NCBI RefSeq assembly: GCF_009739905.1
Contig: NZ_CP034279.1
Location: 5,580,001-5,644,000, forward strand
Source: Streptomyces ficellus
Lineage (GTDB): Bacteria > Actinomycetota > Actinomycetes > Streptomycetales > Streptomycetaceae
Direction: 5' to 3'
DNA length: 64,000 bases
This document shows positions 43,631 to 52,037 of this stretch, in pieces. The position numbers and the translations under genes were made by a program. Each line of letters opens with the position of its first letter. The first letter of the stretch is position 1. Under the pieces are notes generated by a model that was not told the DNA's origin, ran no database searches, and worked only from the letters and a program-made list of their open reading frames with translations.

Positions 43631-45049
43631 TCAGCGCTTGACCGCCTCCTGGGACGTGTGGCGCGGGCGGCGGATCGCCAGCGCGGCCAGGGGGAGCAGC
43701 AGCAGTGCTCCCACCGCGTTCAGCCAGCCGTACCCCGCCTGGGCGACGATCAGGCCCGCTGCCGCACCGCCGACGCCCGCCGCCGTGTTCATGGTCAGGT
43801 CCGACAGACCCTGCACGGCGGCGCGGGCGGCCGACGGCACGGAGTCGGTCAGCAGCGCCGACCCGGAGACCAGCCCGGCCGACCAGCCGAGGCCGAGCAC
43901 GAACAGTCCCGCCGCGGTCCGCCCGTGGCTCGGCCCGGCCGTACCGGCCAGGAGCGCGGCGAGGGCCAGCAGTCCCACCGCCAGGCCGATCACCGAAAGC
44001 CGGCCCAGCCGGTCGGACAGCCAGCCCATCACGGGCGAGAACGCGTACATGCCCGCGATGTGACCGCTGATGACGAGCCCGATCAGCGTGATGCCGGCTC
44101 CGTGGTGGCTGAGGGCCACCGGCGTCATCGACATGATCGAGACCATCGCGGTGTGCGAGACCGCCACCGTGACCAGCGCCAGCCGGGCGCGTGGCGACTC
44201 CCGCACCGCCCGTACGCCCGCCCGCAGCGACCGGCCCTCGGGCCCGCCGGGTTCCTCCGTCCCGGCCGCGAGCGCCCGTGCGGTCAGGAGCGGATCGGGC
44301 CGCAGCAGGACCGCGACCATCGCGGCGGACACGAGGAACACCCCGGCGGCCCACAGGAACGGCCCGGCCGTGGGCGGTATCCCGAGCCCCGACACGCTCC
44401 GCCCGGCGGGCGCGGCGATGTTGGGGCCCAGTACCGCCCCGATGGTGGTCGCCCACACCACGGTGGAGATGGCCCGCCCCCGCCGCTCCGGCTCGGCCAG
44501 GTCCGCCGCGGCGAACCGGGCCTGGAGATTGGCCGACGACCCGGCACCGAACCCGGCCATGCCGGCCAGCAGCAGCGGGAAGTTGCCCAGGACCGCGGCC
44601 AGCACCACCACACCCGCCCCGAGCGCCCCGATCACATACGCCAGGACCAGCCCGGACCGCCGTCCGCGAGCGGCCATCAGCGCGGCCAGCGGCATGGACA
44701 GCAGTGCCGTCCCGGCGACCATGGCGGTCGGCGCGAGCCCCGCCAGCGCCTCCGTCCCGCTCACCTCCTGGGCCAGCACGGAGGCCAGGGCGATCCCGGT
44801 CGCCACCCCCAGCCCTCCCAGGATCTGGCTGGCGATCAGGACGGCCGAGATGCGCCGCCGCAGCGCGGGCAGGTCGGCGGCCGCGACCGGCACGGTGGCA
44901 GCCGAGGACCCGGCCGGAGAGCGCTTGCCAGCCGCAGGGCGCGTACCGGCCGGCCGGGGGTCTGCCGACGGGGTGCCCGCCGACCGTGCGCCCGCGGTCG
45001 ACGTCGTCACCGGTCCGGGCGCCTCGGGTATGTCGGGGTTGGTAGTCAC
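43631..45049 (-). CDS. MFS transporter
   Basis: A 472-residue major-facilitator protein with 12 hydrophobic segments after a 60-residue Ala/Pro/Ser-rich cytoplasmic start. PLAALMAARGRRSG at the loop between helices 2 and 3 and GWLSDRLGRLSV between 8 and 9 are MFS signature remnants. The substrate is unknown; export of a drug or metabolite is possible. It lies 39 bases downstream of ogt on the same strand, so it may be part of the DNA-damage-inducible unit. Confidence 0.88.
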   Translation of the reverse strand: MTTNPDIPEAPGPVTTSTAGARSAGTPSADPRPAGTRPAAGKRSPAGSSAATVPVAAADLPALRRRISAVLIASQILGGLGVATGIALASVLAQEVSGTEALAGLAPTAMVAGTALLSMPLAALMAARGRRSGLVLAYVIGALGAGVVVLAAVLGNFPLLLAGMAGFGAGSSANLQARFAAADLAEPERRGRAISTVVWATTIGAVLGPNIAAPAGRSVSGLGIPPTAGPFLWAAGVFLVSAAMVAVLLRPDPLLTARALAAGTEEPGGPEGRSLRAGVRAVRESPRARLALVTVAVSHTAMVSIMSMTPVALSHHGAGITLIGLVISGHIAGMYAFSPVMGWLSDRLGRLSVIGLAVGLLALAALLAGTAGPSHGRTAAGLFVLGLGWSAGLVSGSALLTDSVPSAARAAVQGLSDLTMNTAAGVGGAAAGLIVAQAGYGWLNAVGALLLLPLAALAIRRPRHTSQEAVKR

Positions 45050-45088
45050 CGCGGCAGTCTGCCAGCCCCGCCGCGCTCCCTGACAGGC

Positions 45089-45643
45089 TCAGAACAGCGG
45101 CTGCGGCAGCACTCCCTCCAGGGCGAGCAGCCGGCGCTTGGTCTCCAGCCCCCCGCCGAACCCGCCGATCCCCCCGTCGCTCTCCACCACGCGATGGCAC
45201 GGCACCACCAGGGGCAGCGGATTCGACCCCATCGCGGTCCCCACCGCCTGCGCCGCTCCCGGCTGCCCCACCCGGTCGGCCAGGTCCCCGTACCCGACGA
45301 CCGTCCCGTACGGCACACCGGAGGCCAGTTCGCGCAGCACCTGCCGGTTGAACCCGGCCGTCAGCGACCAGTCCAGCGGCAGTCCGAAGTCCCGCAGCGC
45401 GCCCGCGAAGTAGGCGTCCAGCCTGCGTATCGGCTCGGCCAGCCGCCCCGCCGCGCTCTCCACCAGCTCCGCGCCGAGCCGGCCCGCCAGCCGCTCCAGC
45501 GCCCGGTCGCGCACCGCGTCGTCGGCGTGGAACACGACGCTCACCAGTCCCTCGCCCGTCGCGGCGAGCAACAGCGGACCGATGTCGCTGCCGACGACGG
45601 CCCACTCCACGACCTGCCCGTCGAACCGCCCCTTGCTGTCCAT
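45089..45643 (-). CDS. ogt: Methylated-DNA-protein-cysteine S-methyltransferase
   Basis: The 184-residue suicide enzyme removes methyl groups from O6-methylguanine. The active-site motif PCHRV (Cys about residue 147) within NPLPLVVPCHRVV, the upstream helix FNRQVLRELASGVPYGTVVGYGDLA, and IGGFGGGLETKRRLLALEG are all present. ATG 45643 is chosen because the DNA-damage -10 element ends seven bases before it, giving a leaderless message; there is no convincing RBS. It is followed by the MFS gene. Confidence 0.93.
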   Translation of the reverse strand: MDSKGRFDGQVVEWAVVGSDIGPLLLAATGEGLVSVVFHADDAVRDRALERLAGRLGAELVESAAGRLAEPIRRLDAYFAGALRDFGLPLDWSLTAGFNRQVLRELASGVPYGTVVGYGDLADRVGQPGAAQAVGTAMGSNPLPLVVPCHRVVESDGGIGGFGGGLETKRRLLALEGVLPQPLF

Positions 45644-45650
45644 GTCGACC

Positions 45651-45673
45651 ACCGTACGACCGGCCACTGACAA
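45651..45673 (-). promoter_or_regulatory. PafBC-type DNA-damage promoter of ogt
   Basis: On the minus strand TTGTCAGTG (45673 to 45665), eight bases, TACGGT (45656 to 45651): a full match to the consensus TTGTCRGTG-N8-TANNNT. The start of transcription should coincide with the ATG at 45643. Confidence 0.85.
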
Positions 45674-45921
45674 CGCCCGCAGACGTCCCCCGCCGACCAC
45701 CCTCGACGGCCGTGCCGCCAGAAGACGGCACCGCACGGAGCCCGCACCCCACCGACTCGTAACCGGCCATTATCGACAAATCGCCTGCGTGTGCGGGTCC
45801 GGCCCCCGTGCGCCGTAGCCTCGCCCCCCTACCAGCGGGTACACATGGCACCACCGGCGCCGCGTCACGGTCGCGAGGCTTCCGGACGGCGAGGTACACG
45901 GAGCGAAGGGCGGACCGCGGC

Positions 45922-46710
45922 ATGCAGGGCACGGTCGAAGGTTTCAGCTACGGCGTGGTCACGCCCGTGGCCGCATTTCTCATGGCGTGCCTGGGCGGCG
46001 CACTGGGGCTGCGGTGCACGAGCAGGTCGCTGCGCGAGCACGGTCGTATCAGGCCCGGCTGCCTCGTACTCGGTGCCACCGCCATCGGCTCGGGCATCTG
46101 GACCACCCACTTCATCGCCATGACCGGCTTCACCGTCGAGGAGACGCCGATCGGCTACGACCCCGTCACCACGTTCGCCAGCCTGGCCGTGGCGATCGTG
46201 ATGGTCGGCATCGGCCTCTTCGTCGTCGGACACCGGGGTGCCACCGCGATGGCCCTGGTCACCGGCGGCACCCTCACCGGCCTGGGGATCGCCACCATGC
46301 ACTACCTCGGCATGGCCGGAATGCGCCTCCCGGGCCGGCTCCAGTACGACACCCCCACCGTCGCCCTCTCGGTCGTGATCGCGGTCGTCGCGGCGACCGC
46401 GGCGCTGTGGGCGGCCGTCTCGGTGCGCGGGCTCCTGCCCAGTCTCGGCGCCGGCCTGGGGATGGGCGCCGCGGTCACCGGCATGCACTACACCGGCATG
46501 TCCGCCGTCAGCGTGCACCTGCACGACGACGGCTCGCTGACGGGCGGCGGCGACACCGCGATCACGCTCCTCGCCCCGATGCTGGTCGGACCGGTGGCGT
46601 TCCTGCTGCTCGCCGGGTACGTGGTGATGGTCGACCCGATGCTGGTCACGGGCGACGGCGGGCGGCGCCGTCCCGTGCTCGCGGTCCCCCGCCGCACCGG
46701 CGACCGCTGA
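45922..46710 (+). CDS. MHYT-domain membrane protein
   Basis: A 262-residue protein with seven hydrophobic helices carrying the repeated MHYT motifs THFIAM, MHYLGM and MHYTGM, thought to bind copper and sense oxygen, CO or NO. No GGDEF/EAL or kinase domain is fused, so it is the stand-alone form. ATG 45922 starts the domain; the upstream open frame is Arg-rich and not conserved-looking. Confidence 0.9.
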   Translation: MQGTVEGFSYGVVTPVAAFLMACLGGALGLRCTSRSLREHGRIRPGCLVLGATAIGSGIWTTHFIAMTGFTVEETPIGYDPVTTFASLAVAIVMVGIGLFVVGHRGATAMALVTGGTLTGLGIATMHYLGMAGMRLPGRLQYDTPTVALSVVIAVVAATAALWAAVSVRGLLPSLGAGLGMGAAVTGMHYTGMSAVSVHLHDDGSLTGGGDTAITLLAPMLVGPVAFLLLAGYVVMVDPMLVTGDGGRRRPVLAVPRRTGDR

Positions 46711-46751
46711 CGGCCCGCGACCGCCGACGGCCCGCGAGCGCTGACGCGACA
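46701..46751 (+). repeat. 17-bp tandem repeat spanning the MHYT stop codon
   Basis: CGACCGCTGACGGCCCG (46701-46717) is repeated at 46718-46734 with one change, and a third diverged copy starts at 46735. The TGA stop lies in the first copy. Confidence 0.85.
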
Positions 46752-46768
46752 GCCCGCTCGACCCCCGA

Positions 46769-46791
46769 CTGTCAGTGCCGGGTCGTACGGT
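46769..46791 (+). promoter_or_regulatory. PafBC-type DNA-damage promoter of uvrB
   Basis: CTGTCAGTG (46769-46777), eight bases, TACGGT (46786-46791), with the uvrB ATG six bases later, so the mRNA is leaderless. The spacer and -10 are nearly identical to the ogt promoter. Confidence 0.85.
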
Positions 46792-46797
46792 GGTCTC

Positions 46798-48942
46798 ATG
46801 CGGCCCGTTTCCAAGATCGAACGCTCGGTGGCGCCCTTCGAGGTCGTCAGTCCCTACCAGCCCAGCGGTGACCAGCCGACGGCCATCGCCGACCTGGCCC
46901 GGCGTATCAACGCGGGCGAGAAGGACGTCGTCCTCCTCGGCGCGACCGGCACCGGCAAGTCGGCGACGACCGCCTGGATGATCGAACAGCTCCAGCGCCC
47001 CACCCTGGTGATGGCGCCGAACAAGACGCTGGCCGCCCAGCTGGCCAACGAGTTCCGCGAGCTCCTGCCGAACAACGCGGTCGAGTACTTCGTCTCGTAC
47101 TACGACTACTACCAGCCCGAGGCGTACGTCCCGCAGTCGGACACCTACATCGAGAAGGACTCCTCGATCAACGAGGAGGTGGAGCGGCTGCGCCACTCGG
47201 CGACGAACTCGCTCCTGACCCGCCGCGACGTCGTCGTGGTGGCCTCCGTCTCCTGCATCTACGGCCTCGGCACGCCACAGGAGTACGTGGACCGGATGGT
47301 GCCCCTCAAGGTGGGCGAGGAGATCGACCGGGACCAGCTGCTGCGCCGCTTCGTCGACATCCAGTACACCCGCAACGACCTGGCCTTCGCCCGCGGCACC
47401 TTCCGCGTGCGCGGCGACACCATCGAGATCTTCCCGGTCTACGAGGAGCTGGCCGTCCGGATCGAGATGTTCGGCGACGAGATCGAGGCGCTGTCCACCC
47501 TCCACCCCCTCACCGGCGAGGTCATCAGCGACGACCAGGAGCTGTACGTCTTCCCGGCCAGCCACTACGTGGCGGGACCCGAGCGCATGGAGCGGGCGGT
47601 CAACGGCATCGAGCGGGAGCTGGAGGTGCGCCTGGCCGAGCTGGAGAAGCAGGGCAAGCTGCTGGAGGCCCAGCGACTGCGCATGCGCACCACGTACGAC
47701 ATCGAGATGATGCGCCAGATCGGCTCCTGCTCCGGCATCGAGAACTATTCGATGCACTTCGACGACCGTGAGCCGGGCTCCCCGCCCAACACCCTCCTCG
47801 ACTACTTCCCCGAGGACTTCCTGCTCGTCATCGACGAGTCCCACGTCACCGTGCCGCAGATCGGCGCCATGTACGAGGGCGACGCCTCCCGCAAGCGCAC
47901 CCTCGTCGACCACGGCTTCCGGCTCCCCTCCGCCCTCGACAACCGCCCCCTCAAGTGGGAGGAGTTCCAGGAGCGGATCGGCCAGACCGTCTACCTGTCC
48001 GCGACGCCGGGGCAGTACGAGCTCTCCCGGGGCGACGGCTTCGTCGAGCAGATCATCCGCCCCACCGGTCTCGTCGACCCCGAGGTCGTCGTCAAGCCCA
48101 CCGAGGGCCAGATCGACGACCTGGTGCACGAGATCCGGCTGCGCACCGAGCGGGACGAGCGCGTCCTGGTCACCACCCTCACCAAGAAGATGGCCGAGGA
48201 CCTCACCGACTACTTCCTGGAACTGGGCATCCAGGTGCGCTACCTGCACAGCGACGTCGACACCCTGCGCCGGATCGAGCTGCTGCGCGAACTGCGGGCC
48301 GGTGAGTACGACGTCCTGGTCGGCATCAACCTGCTCCGTGAGGGCCTCGACCTCCCCGAGGTCTCCCTCGTGGCCATCCTGGATGCCGACAAGCAGGGCT
48401 TCCTCCGCTCGGGCACGTCACTGATCCAGACGATCGGCCGCGCCGCGCGCAACGTCTCTGGCCAGGTCCACATGTACGCGGACACCGTCACCCCGGCCAT
48501 GGCGAAGGCCATCGACGAGACCAACCGCCGGCGGGAGAAGCAGGTCGCCTACAACACGGCCAACGGCATCGACCCCCAGCCGCTGCGCAAGAAGATCAAC
48601 GACATCGTCGCGACCATCGCGCGCGAGGAGGTCGACACCGAGCAGCTGCTCGGCACGGGCTACCGCCAGGCCAAGGACGGCAAGGGCGCCAAGACCCCCG
48701 TCCCCTCGCTCGGCTCCAAGCCCGCACAGGGCGGCGGCAAGGCGGCGGCCAAGGCGGGCGGCACGGGCGCCCTGGTCAGCGACCGCCCGGCGGCCGAACT
48801 GGCCGGAATCATCGAGGAGATGACCGAGCGGATGCGGGCGGCGGCCGCGGAGCTGCAGTTCGAGGTGGCGGCCCGCCTCCGGGACGAGGTCAGCGAGTTG
48901 AAGAAGGAACTCCGGCAGATGAGGGAGGCGGGCATCGCCTGA
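46798..48942 (+). CDS. uvrB: Excinuclease ABC subunit B
   Basis: The 714-residue DNA helicase-like subunit of nucleotide-excision repair, loaded by UvrA. Walker A GATGTGKS (Lys54), the beta-hairpin region YYDYYQPEAYVPQSDTYIEKD, DESH box (IDESHVTVPQ), helicase motifs V/VI (GINLLREGLDLPEV; QTIGRAARN) and the C-terminal UVR motif (about 665-705) are complete. An Ala/Gly/Lys-rich insert lies before the UVR domain. It is expressed from the DNA-damage promoter directly at its start codon. Confidence 0.97.
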   Translation: MRPVSKIERSVAPFEVVSPYQPSGDQPTAIADLARRINAGEKDVVLLGATGTGKSATTAWMIEQLQRPTLVMAPNKTLAAQLANEFRELLPNNAVEYFVSYYDYYQPEAYVPQSDTYIEKDSSINEEVERLRHSATNSLLTRRDVVVVASVSCIYGLGTPQEYVDRMVPLKVGEEIDRDQLLRRFVDIQYTRNDLAFARGTFRVRGDTIEIFPVYEELAVRIEMFGDEIEALSTLHPLTGEVISDDQELYVFPASHYVAGPERMERAVNGIERELEVRLAELEKQGKLLEAQRLRMRTTYDIEMMRQIGSCSGIENYSMHFDDREPGSPPNTLLDYFPEDFLLVIDESHVTVPQIGAMYEGDASRKRTLVDHGFRLPSALDNRPLKWEEFQERIGQTVYLSATPGQYELSRGDGFVEQIIRPTGLVDPEVVVKPTEGQIDDLVHEIRLRTERDERVLVTTLTKKMAEDLTDYFLELGIQVRYLHSDVDTLRRIELLRELRAGEYDVLVGINLLREGLDLPEVSLVAILDADKQGFLRSGTSLIQTIGRAARNVSGQVHMYADTVTPAMAKAIDETNRRREKQVAYNTANGIDPQPLRKKINDIVATIAREEVDTEQLLGTGYRQAKDGKGAKTPVPSLGSKPAQGGGKAAAKAGGTGALVSDRPAAELAGIIEEMTERMRAAAAELQFEVAARLRDEVSELKKELRQMREAGIA

Positions 48943-48968
48943 CACCCCGGCGACACGACGGGTCCGGT

Positions 48969-48980
48969 GTGTTGCAACAC
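48969..48980. promoter_or_regulatory. 12-bp perfect palindrome upstream of terD
   Basis: GTGTTGCAACAC is self-complementary. It lies about 50 bases before a possible -10 TAGGGT (49027-49032) of the terD gene. An operator is possible; no regulator is assigned. Confidence 0.35.
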
Positions 48981-49088
48981 CGCCACAAAAGCGGACCTGA
49001 TCTGATGCCGCCCCGCGGCCGCTGCGTAGGGTGCTGCCCAACCGCACTCTTCAACGGTCGCGGGGGACGCAACGAGAGGGGACAGCGC

Positions 49089-49667
49089 GTGACGGTCAAC
49101 ATGACCAAGGGTCAGGCCATCAGCCTGCAGAAGAGCGACGGGGGTACTCTCACCGCGGTGCGGATGGGGCTCGGCTGGCAGGCGGCGCCGCGCCGCGGTC
49201 TGTTCGGCTCACGCACCCGTGAGGTCGACCTCGACGCCTCGGCGGTGCTCTTCGCCGAGAAGCAGCCGGTGGACGTCGTCTTCTTCCGCCACCTGGTCAG
49301 CGACGACGGATCCGTCCGCCACACCGGCGACAACCTGGTCGGCGGCGCTGGGCAGGGCGGCGACGACGAGGCGATCCTCGTCGACCTCCAGCGGGTCCCG
49401 GTCCACATCGATCAGATCGTCTTCACGGTGAACTCCTTCACCGGCCAGACGTTCCAGGAGGTCCAGAACGCGTTCTGCCGCATCGTCGACGAGACGAACG
49501 GCCAGGAGCTCGCGCGCTACACGCTGGACGGTGGCGGTCAGTACACCGCGCAGATCATGGCCAAGGTGCACCGCGCCGGGGCCGGCTGGCAGATGACGGC
49601 CCTGGGCAGCCCGGCCGTCGGCCGGACGTTCCAGGACCTGATGCCGTCGATCCTGCCGCACCTGTAG
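49089..49667 (+). CDS. TerD family protein
   Basis: A 192-residue TerD-fold protein (NMTKGQAISLQKSDGGTLTAVRMGLGW; DLDASAVLF; DNLVGGAGQGGDDEAILVDLQRVP; FTVNSFTGQTFQEVQNAFCRIVD). Acidic clusters of this fold bind calcium. Ter proteins protect against tellurite, membrane and phage stress through poorly known complexes. GTG 49089 has GAGGGG seven bases upstream. A TerD fusion and TerC follow on the same strand. Confidence 0.93.
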   Translation: MTVNMTKGQAISLQKSDGGTLTAVRMGLGWQAAPRRGLFGSRTREVDLDASAVLFAEKQPVDVVFFRHLVSDDGSVRHTGDNLVGGAGQGGDDEAILVDLQRVPVHIDQIVFTVNSFTGQTFQEVQNAFCRIVDETNGQELARYTLDGGGQYTAQIMAKVHRAGAGWQMTALGSPAVGRTFQDLMPSILPHL

Positions 49668-49818
49668 GCGCACGGCCGGAGGCGTACCGCGTCCGGCCGC
49701 ACACACCACCCGCAGCTCCCGGAGGCGAGACCGCCGGGAGCTGCGGTTCACACCCGAACAGACGAGACACAGCGGTAGCGCGGCACCGAGACGCTGAGAC
49801 AGCCAGGGGGACACAGGC

Positions 49819-51795
49819 ATGACGGCCGAGCTGGTCCGGGGGCAGAACCATCCCTTGCCCCACACCCGACTGGAGATCCGGGTGTCGGCCGGTGAGCCGG
49901 TCGTCGCCGGGGCGACCCTCGGCGACGAGGACGGCACGGTCGCCGGCCCCGACCGGATCGCGCACCCGGGCTCGCCCGCGCTGCCGGGCCTCGAAGTGTC
50001 GCGTCAGGCGGCGGCGGACCACCGGCTCGCCGTGGACCTCGACGCCCTGCCCGGGACCGTCCACCGGGTGACCGTGCTCCTCGCCCTGCCGGGCGGCGCG
50101 GGCGGCGCGACCCGGTTCGGCGCCCTCCCCGCACCGTTCGTCGCGGTCACCGCCCTCGACGGCACCGGGGTCGCCGGCTACACCATCACCGGGCTGGACA
50201 CCGAGTCGGCCGTCGCCGCCCTGGAGCTGTACCGCCGTCAGGGCGCCTGGAAGGTGCGCGCCGTCGGCCAGGGGTACGCGGGCGGGCTCGCCGAGATGCT
50301 CGCCGACCAGGGCGTCGCCCGCCCCGCCGAACTGGCGGCCACCATCCTGGAAGCGGTCGCGAGCGGGGCGAGCCGGACGGTCGCCGCGCCCCCGGCCCGT
50401 ACCGCCGAGGGCGACCGGGCCCGGCACGGCGCCGCACTGACCGCCTCCGGGGCGCCCGGCGACACCAGCCCGACCGCCCCCGCCGCCACACCCGCACCCT
50501 CACCCGCGCCAACAACGCCCGTACCGCCCGCGCCCACCGGCCCCATCAGCTACGCCCACCCGCGCCGGGCCGCCTCGGCCACCCCGCCGCCTCCGGCCGG
50601 TACCGACGCCGGCCCGGCCGCGCGACCCGAGCCGGCCCACCCGGCCGAGCCCGGCCGGCCCGCCGCTCCCGTCGCCGGCGACGCGACCGGCTGGTCCATG
50701 GACGAGCGCCTGTACAACCAGGTCTGGGGCATGTTCGAGGACCTGGCCCGGACCACCGCCGCCTACCGCAGCGCCGTCGACTTCGCCGAGTCCCGCATGG
50801 ACCAGGAGCTCGACCGCGTCCTGTCCGACCCCCGCAGCCGGATCGGCTCCGCCGGGGACACGGCCCGTGCCACGGCCCGGGCCAGGCGCGACGAGCTGAC
50901 CGCCCGGGCGCGCGAGGCGCTCGACCGGGACCTCGCGCAGCTCACCGCGGAGTCGGAGGTCGTGGAGCCCGCGCTCCCGGTGGCCTACGCCGGCTGGGAC
51001 AACCCGGTCTGGCACGGCTACCGGGTACCGCGCGAGGCCCCGATGGCGGTGCGCCTCGGCGACCTCCACCTCCCCGAGAGCCCCGGCCTGCGCATCCCCA
51101 TGCTGGTGCGCCTGCCGCTGGAGCGCGGCCTGTGGGTGGACAGCGGCCGCTCCGGCTCCGAGGCCGCCCTCGCGATGGACGACGCCCAGCTGCGCCGGCT
51201 GGCGATGGACACGGCCGTCCTGCACGCGGCCCGGCTGATCGCGGTGCACCCGGCGGGGGAGTACGCCGTCCACGTCATCGACCCGGCGGGTTCGGCCGCC
51301 GCGTCGCTCGCCCCGCTGACCGCCTCCGGTGCGCCGGCCGCACCGCCCGCGACCGGGCCCGGGGGAGTGGCCTCGGTCCTCACCCGCCTCACCGAGCGCG
51401 TGGAGCTGGTGCGGATGGCCGTCAGCGGTGGCGCCACCGACGCCCTCCCGCCCGGCCTGGACACCGCCGGGCAACTGCTGATCGTCAACGACTTCCCGCA
51501 CGGCTTCGACGACCGGGCTGTGACTCAGCTGCGTTACCTGGCGGACGAGGGGCCGTCGGTCGGGGTGCACCTGTTGCTGGTGGCCGACCGGGAGGACGCC
51601 CGTGCGTACGGGCCGGTGCTCGACCCGCTGTGGCGGTCGCTGCTGCGCCTGACGCCCGTCCCGGACGACCACCTCGCCGACCCGTGGGTGGGCCACGCCT
51701 GGACGTACGAACCGCCCCGGCTTCCGCCGGGCAGCGGCATCCTCGGCGACGTCCTCGCCCGGGCGGTCGACGCCCGGACCAACTGGCGCCGCTGA
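49819..51795 (+). CDS. TerD-like domain fused to a degenerate FtsK/ATPase-like C-terminal domain
   Basis: A 658-residue protein. The N-terminal TerD-like domain (about 1-180: LEIRVSAG, VDLDALPGTVHRVTVLLAL, TALDGTGVAGYTITGLDTESAVAALELYRRQGAWKVRAVGQGY) is followed by a Pro/Ala-rich linker (about 195-290), a helical part, and a C-terminal Rossmann-like region (QLLIVNDFPHGFDDRAVTQLRYLADEGPSVGVHLLLVADRED) that recalls FtsK/SpoIIIE ATPases but has no Walker A. It probably scaffolds the Ter complex. It follows terD by 150 bases. Confidence 0.72.
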   Translation: MTAELVRGQNHPLPHTRLEIRVSAGEPVVAGATLGDEDGTVAGPDRIAHPGSPALPGLEVSRQAAADHRLAVDLDALPGTVHRVTVLLALPGGAGGATRFGALPAPFVAVTALDGTGVAGYTITGLDTESAVAALELYRRQGAWKVRAVGQGYAGGLAEMLADQGVARPAELAATILEAVASGASRTVAAPPARTAEGDRARHGAALTASGAPGDTSPTAPAATPAPSPAPTTPVPPAPTGPISYAHPRRAASATPPPPAGTDAGPAARPEPAHPAEPGRPAAPVAGDATGWSMDERLYNQVWGMFEDLARTTAAYRSAVDFAESRMDQELDRVLSDPRSRIGSAGDTARATARARRDELTARAREALDRDLAQLTAESEVVEPALPVAYAGWDNPVWHGYRVPREAPMAVRLGDLHLPESPGLRIPMLVRLPLERGLWVDSGRSGSEAALAMDDAQLRRLAMDTAVLHAARLIAVHPAGEYAVHVIDPAGSAAASLAPLTASGAPAAPPATGPGGVASVLTRLTERVELVRMAVSGGATDALPPGLDTAGQLLIVNDFPHGFDDRAVTQLRYLADEGPSVGVHLLLVADREDARAYGPVLDPLWRSLLRLTPVPDDHLADPWVGHAWTYEPPRLPPGSGILGDVLARAVDARTNWRR

Positions 51796-51799
51796 CCTG

Positions 51800-51857
51800 C
51801 ACTTTTGGGGGTCCTTTTACTTTTCCCTTTACCTTTCTTTGGTCTTTGGGGTAACGT
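51800..51857 (+). promoter_or_regulatory. Pyrimidine-rich tract and terC promoter
   Basis: From 51802 to 51846 the sequence is mostly T and C, strikingly AT-rich for this genome. TTTACC (51828-51833), 18 bases and TAACGT (51852-51857) form a reasonable promoter just before the riboswitch. The tract may also end transcription of the TerD-fusion gene. Confidence 0.5.
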
Positions 51858-51861
51858 TCTT

Positions 51862-51998
51862 GGTGCGGAGGGGAGTACTCCCGTGCGCGGCGTGCCCGTC
51901 AGTACGGACGGTCGGACATGAGACCGGTCCCGGGGCGCCGGCCCGTGGTGTGACCGGTGGACACCGGAAGCGCCCGGGTGGAAGAGACCTCCGGCAGC
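51862..51998 (+). ncRNA. yybP-ykoY manganese riboswitch upstream of terC
   Basis: Both conserved metal-binding segments are present: GGGGAGTA (51869-51876 region) after GCGGAGG, and GGTGGAAGAGACCTCCGGC near 51976-51995. GGAGG at the start pairs with CCTCC at the end to form P1. This aptamer class senses Mn2+ and commonly precedes TerC/YkoY-type exporters, exactly as here. The region between holds the variable arms. Confidence 0.85.
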
Positions 51999-52037
51999 GA
52001 CGACGCTGATCAGTAGCCGTACGACGCCGGAGGCGCA

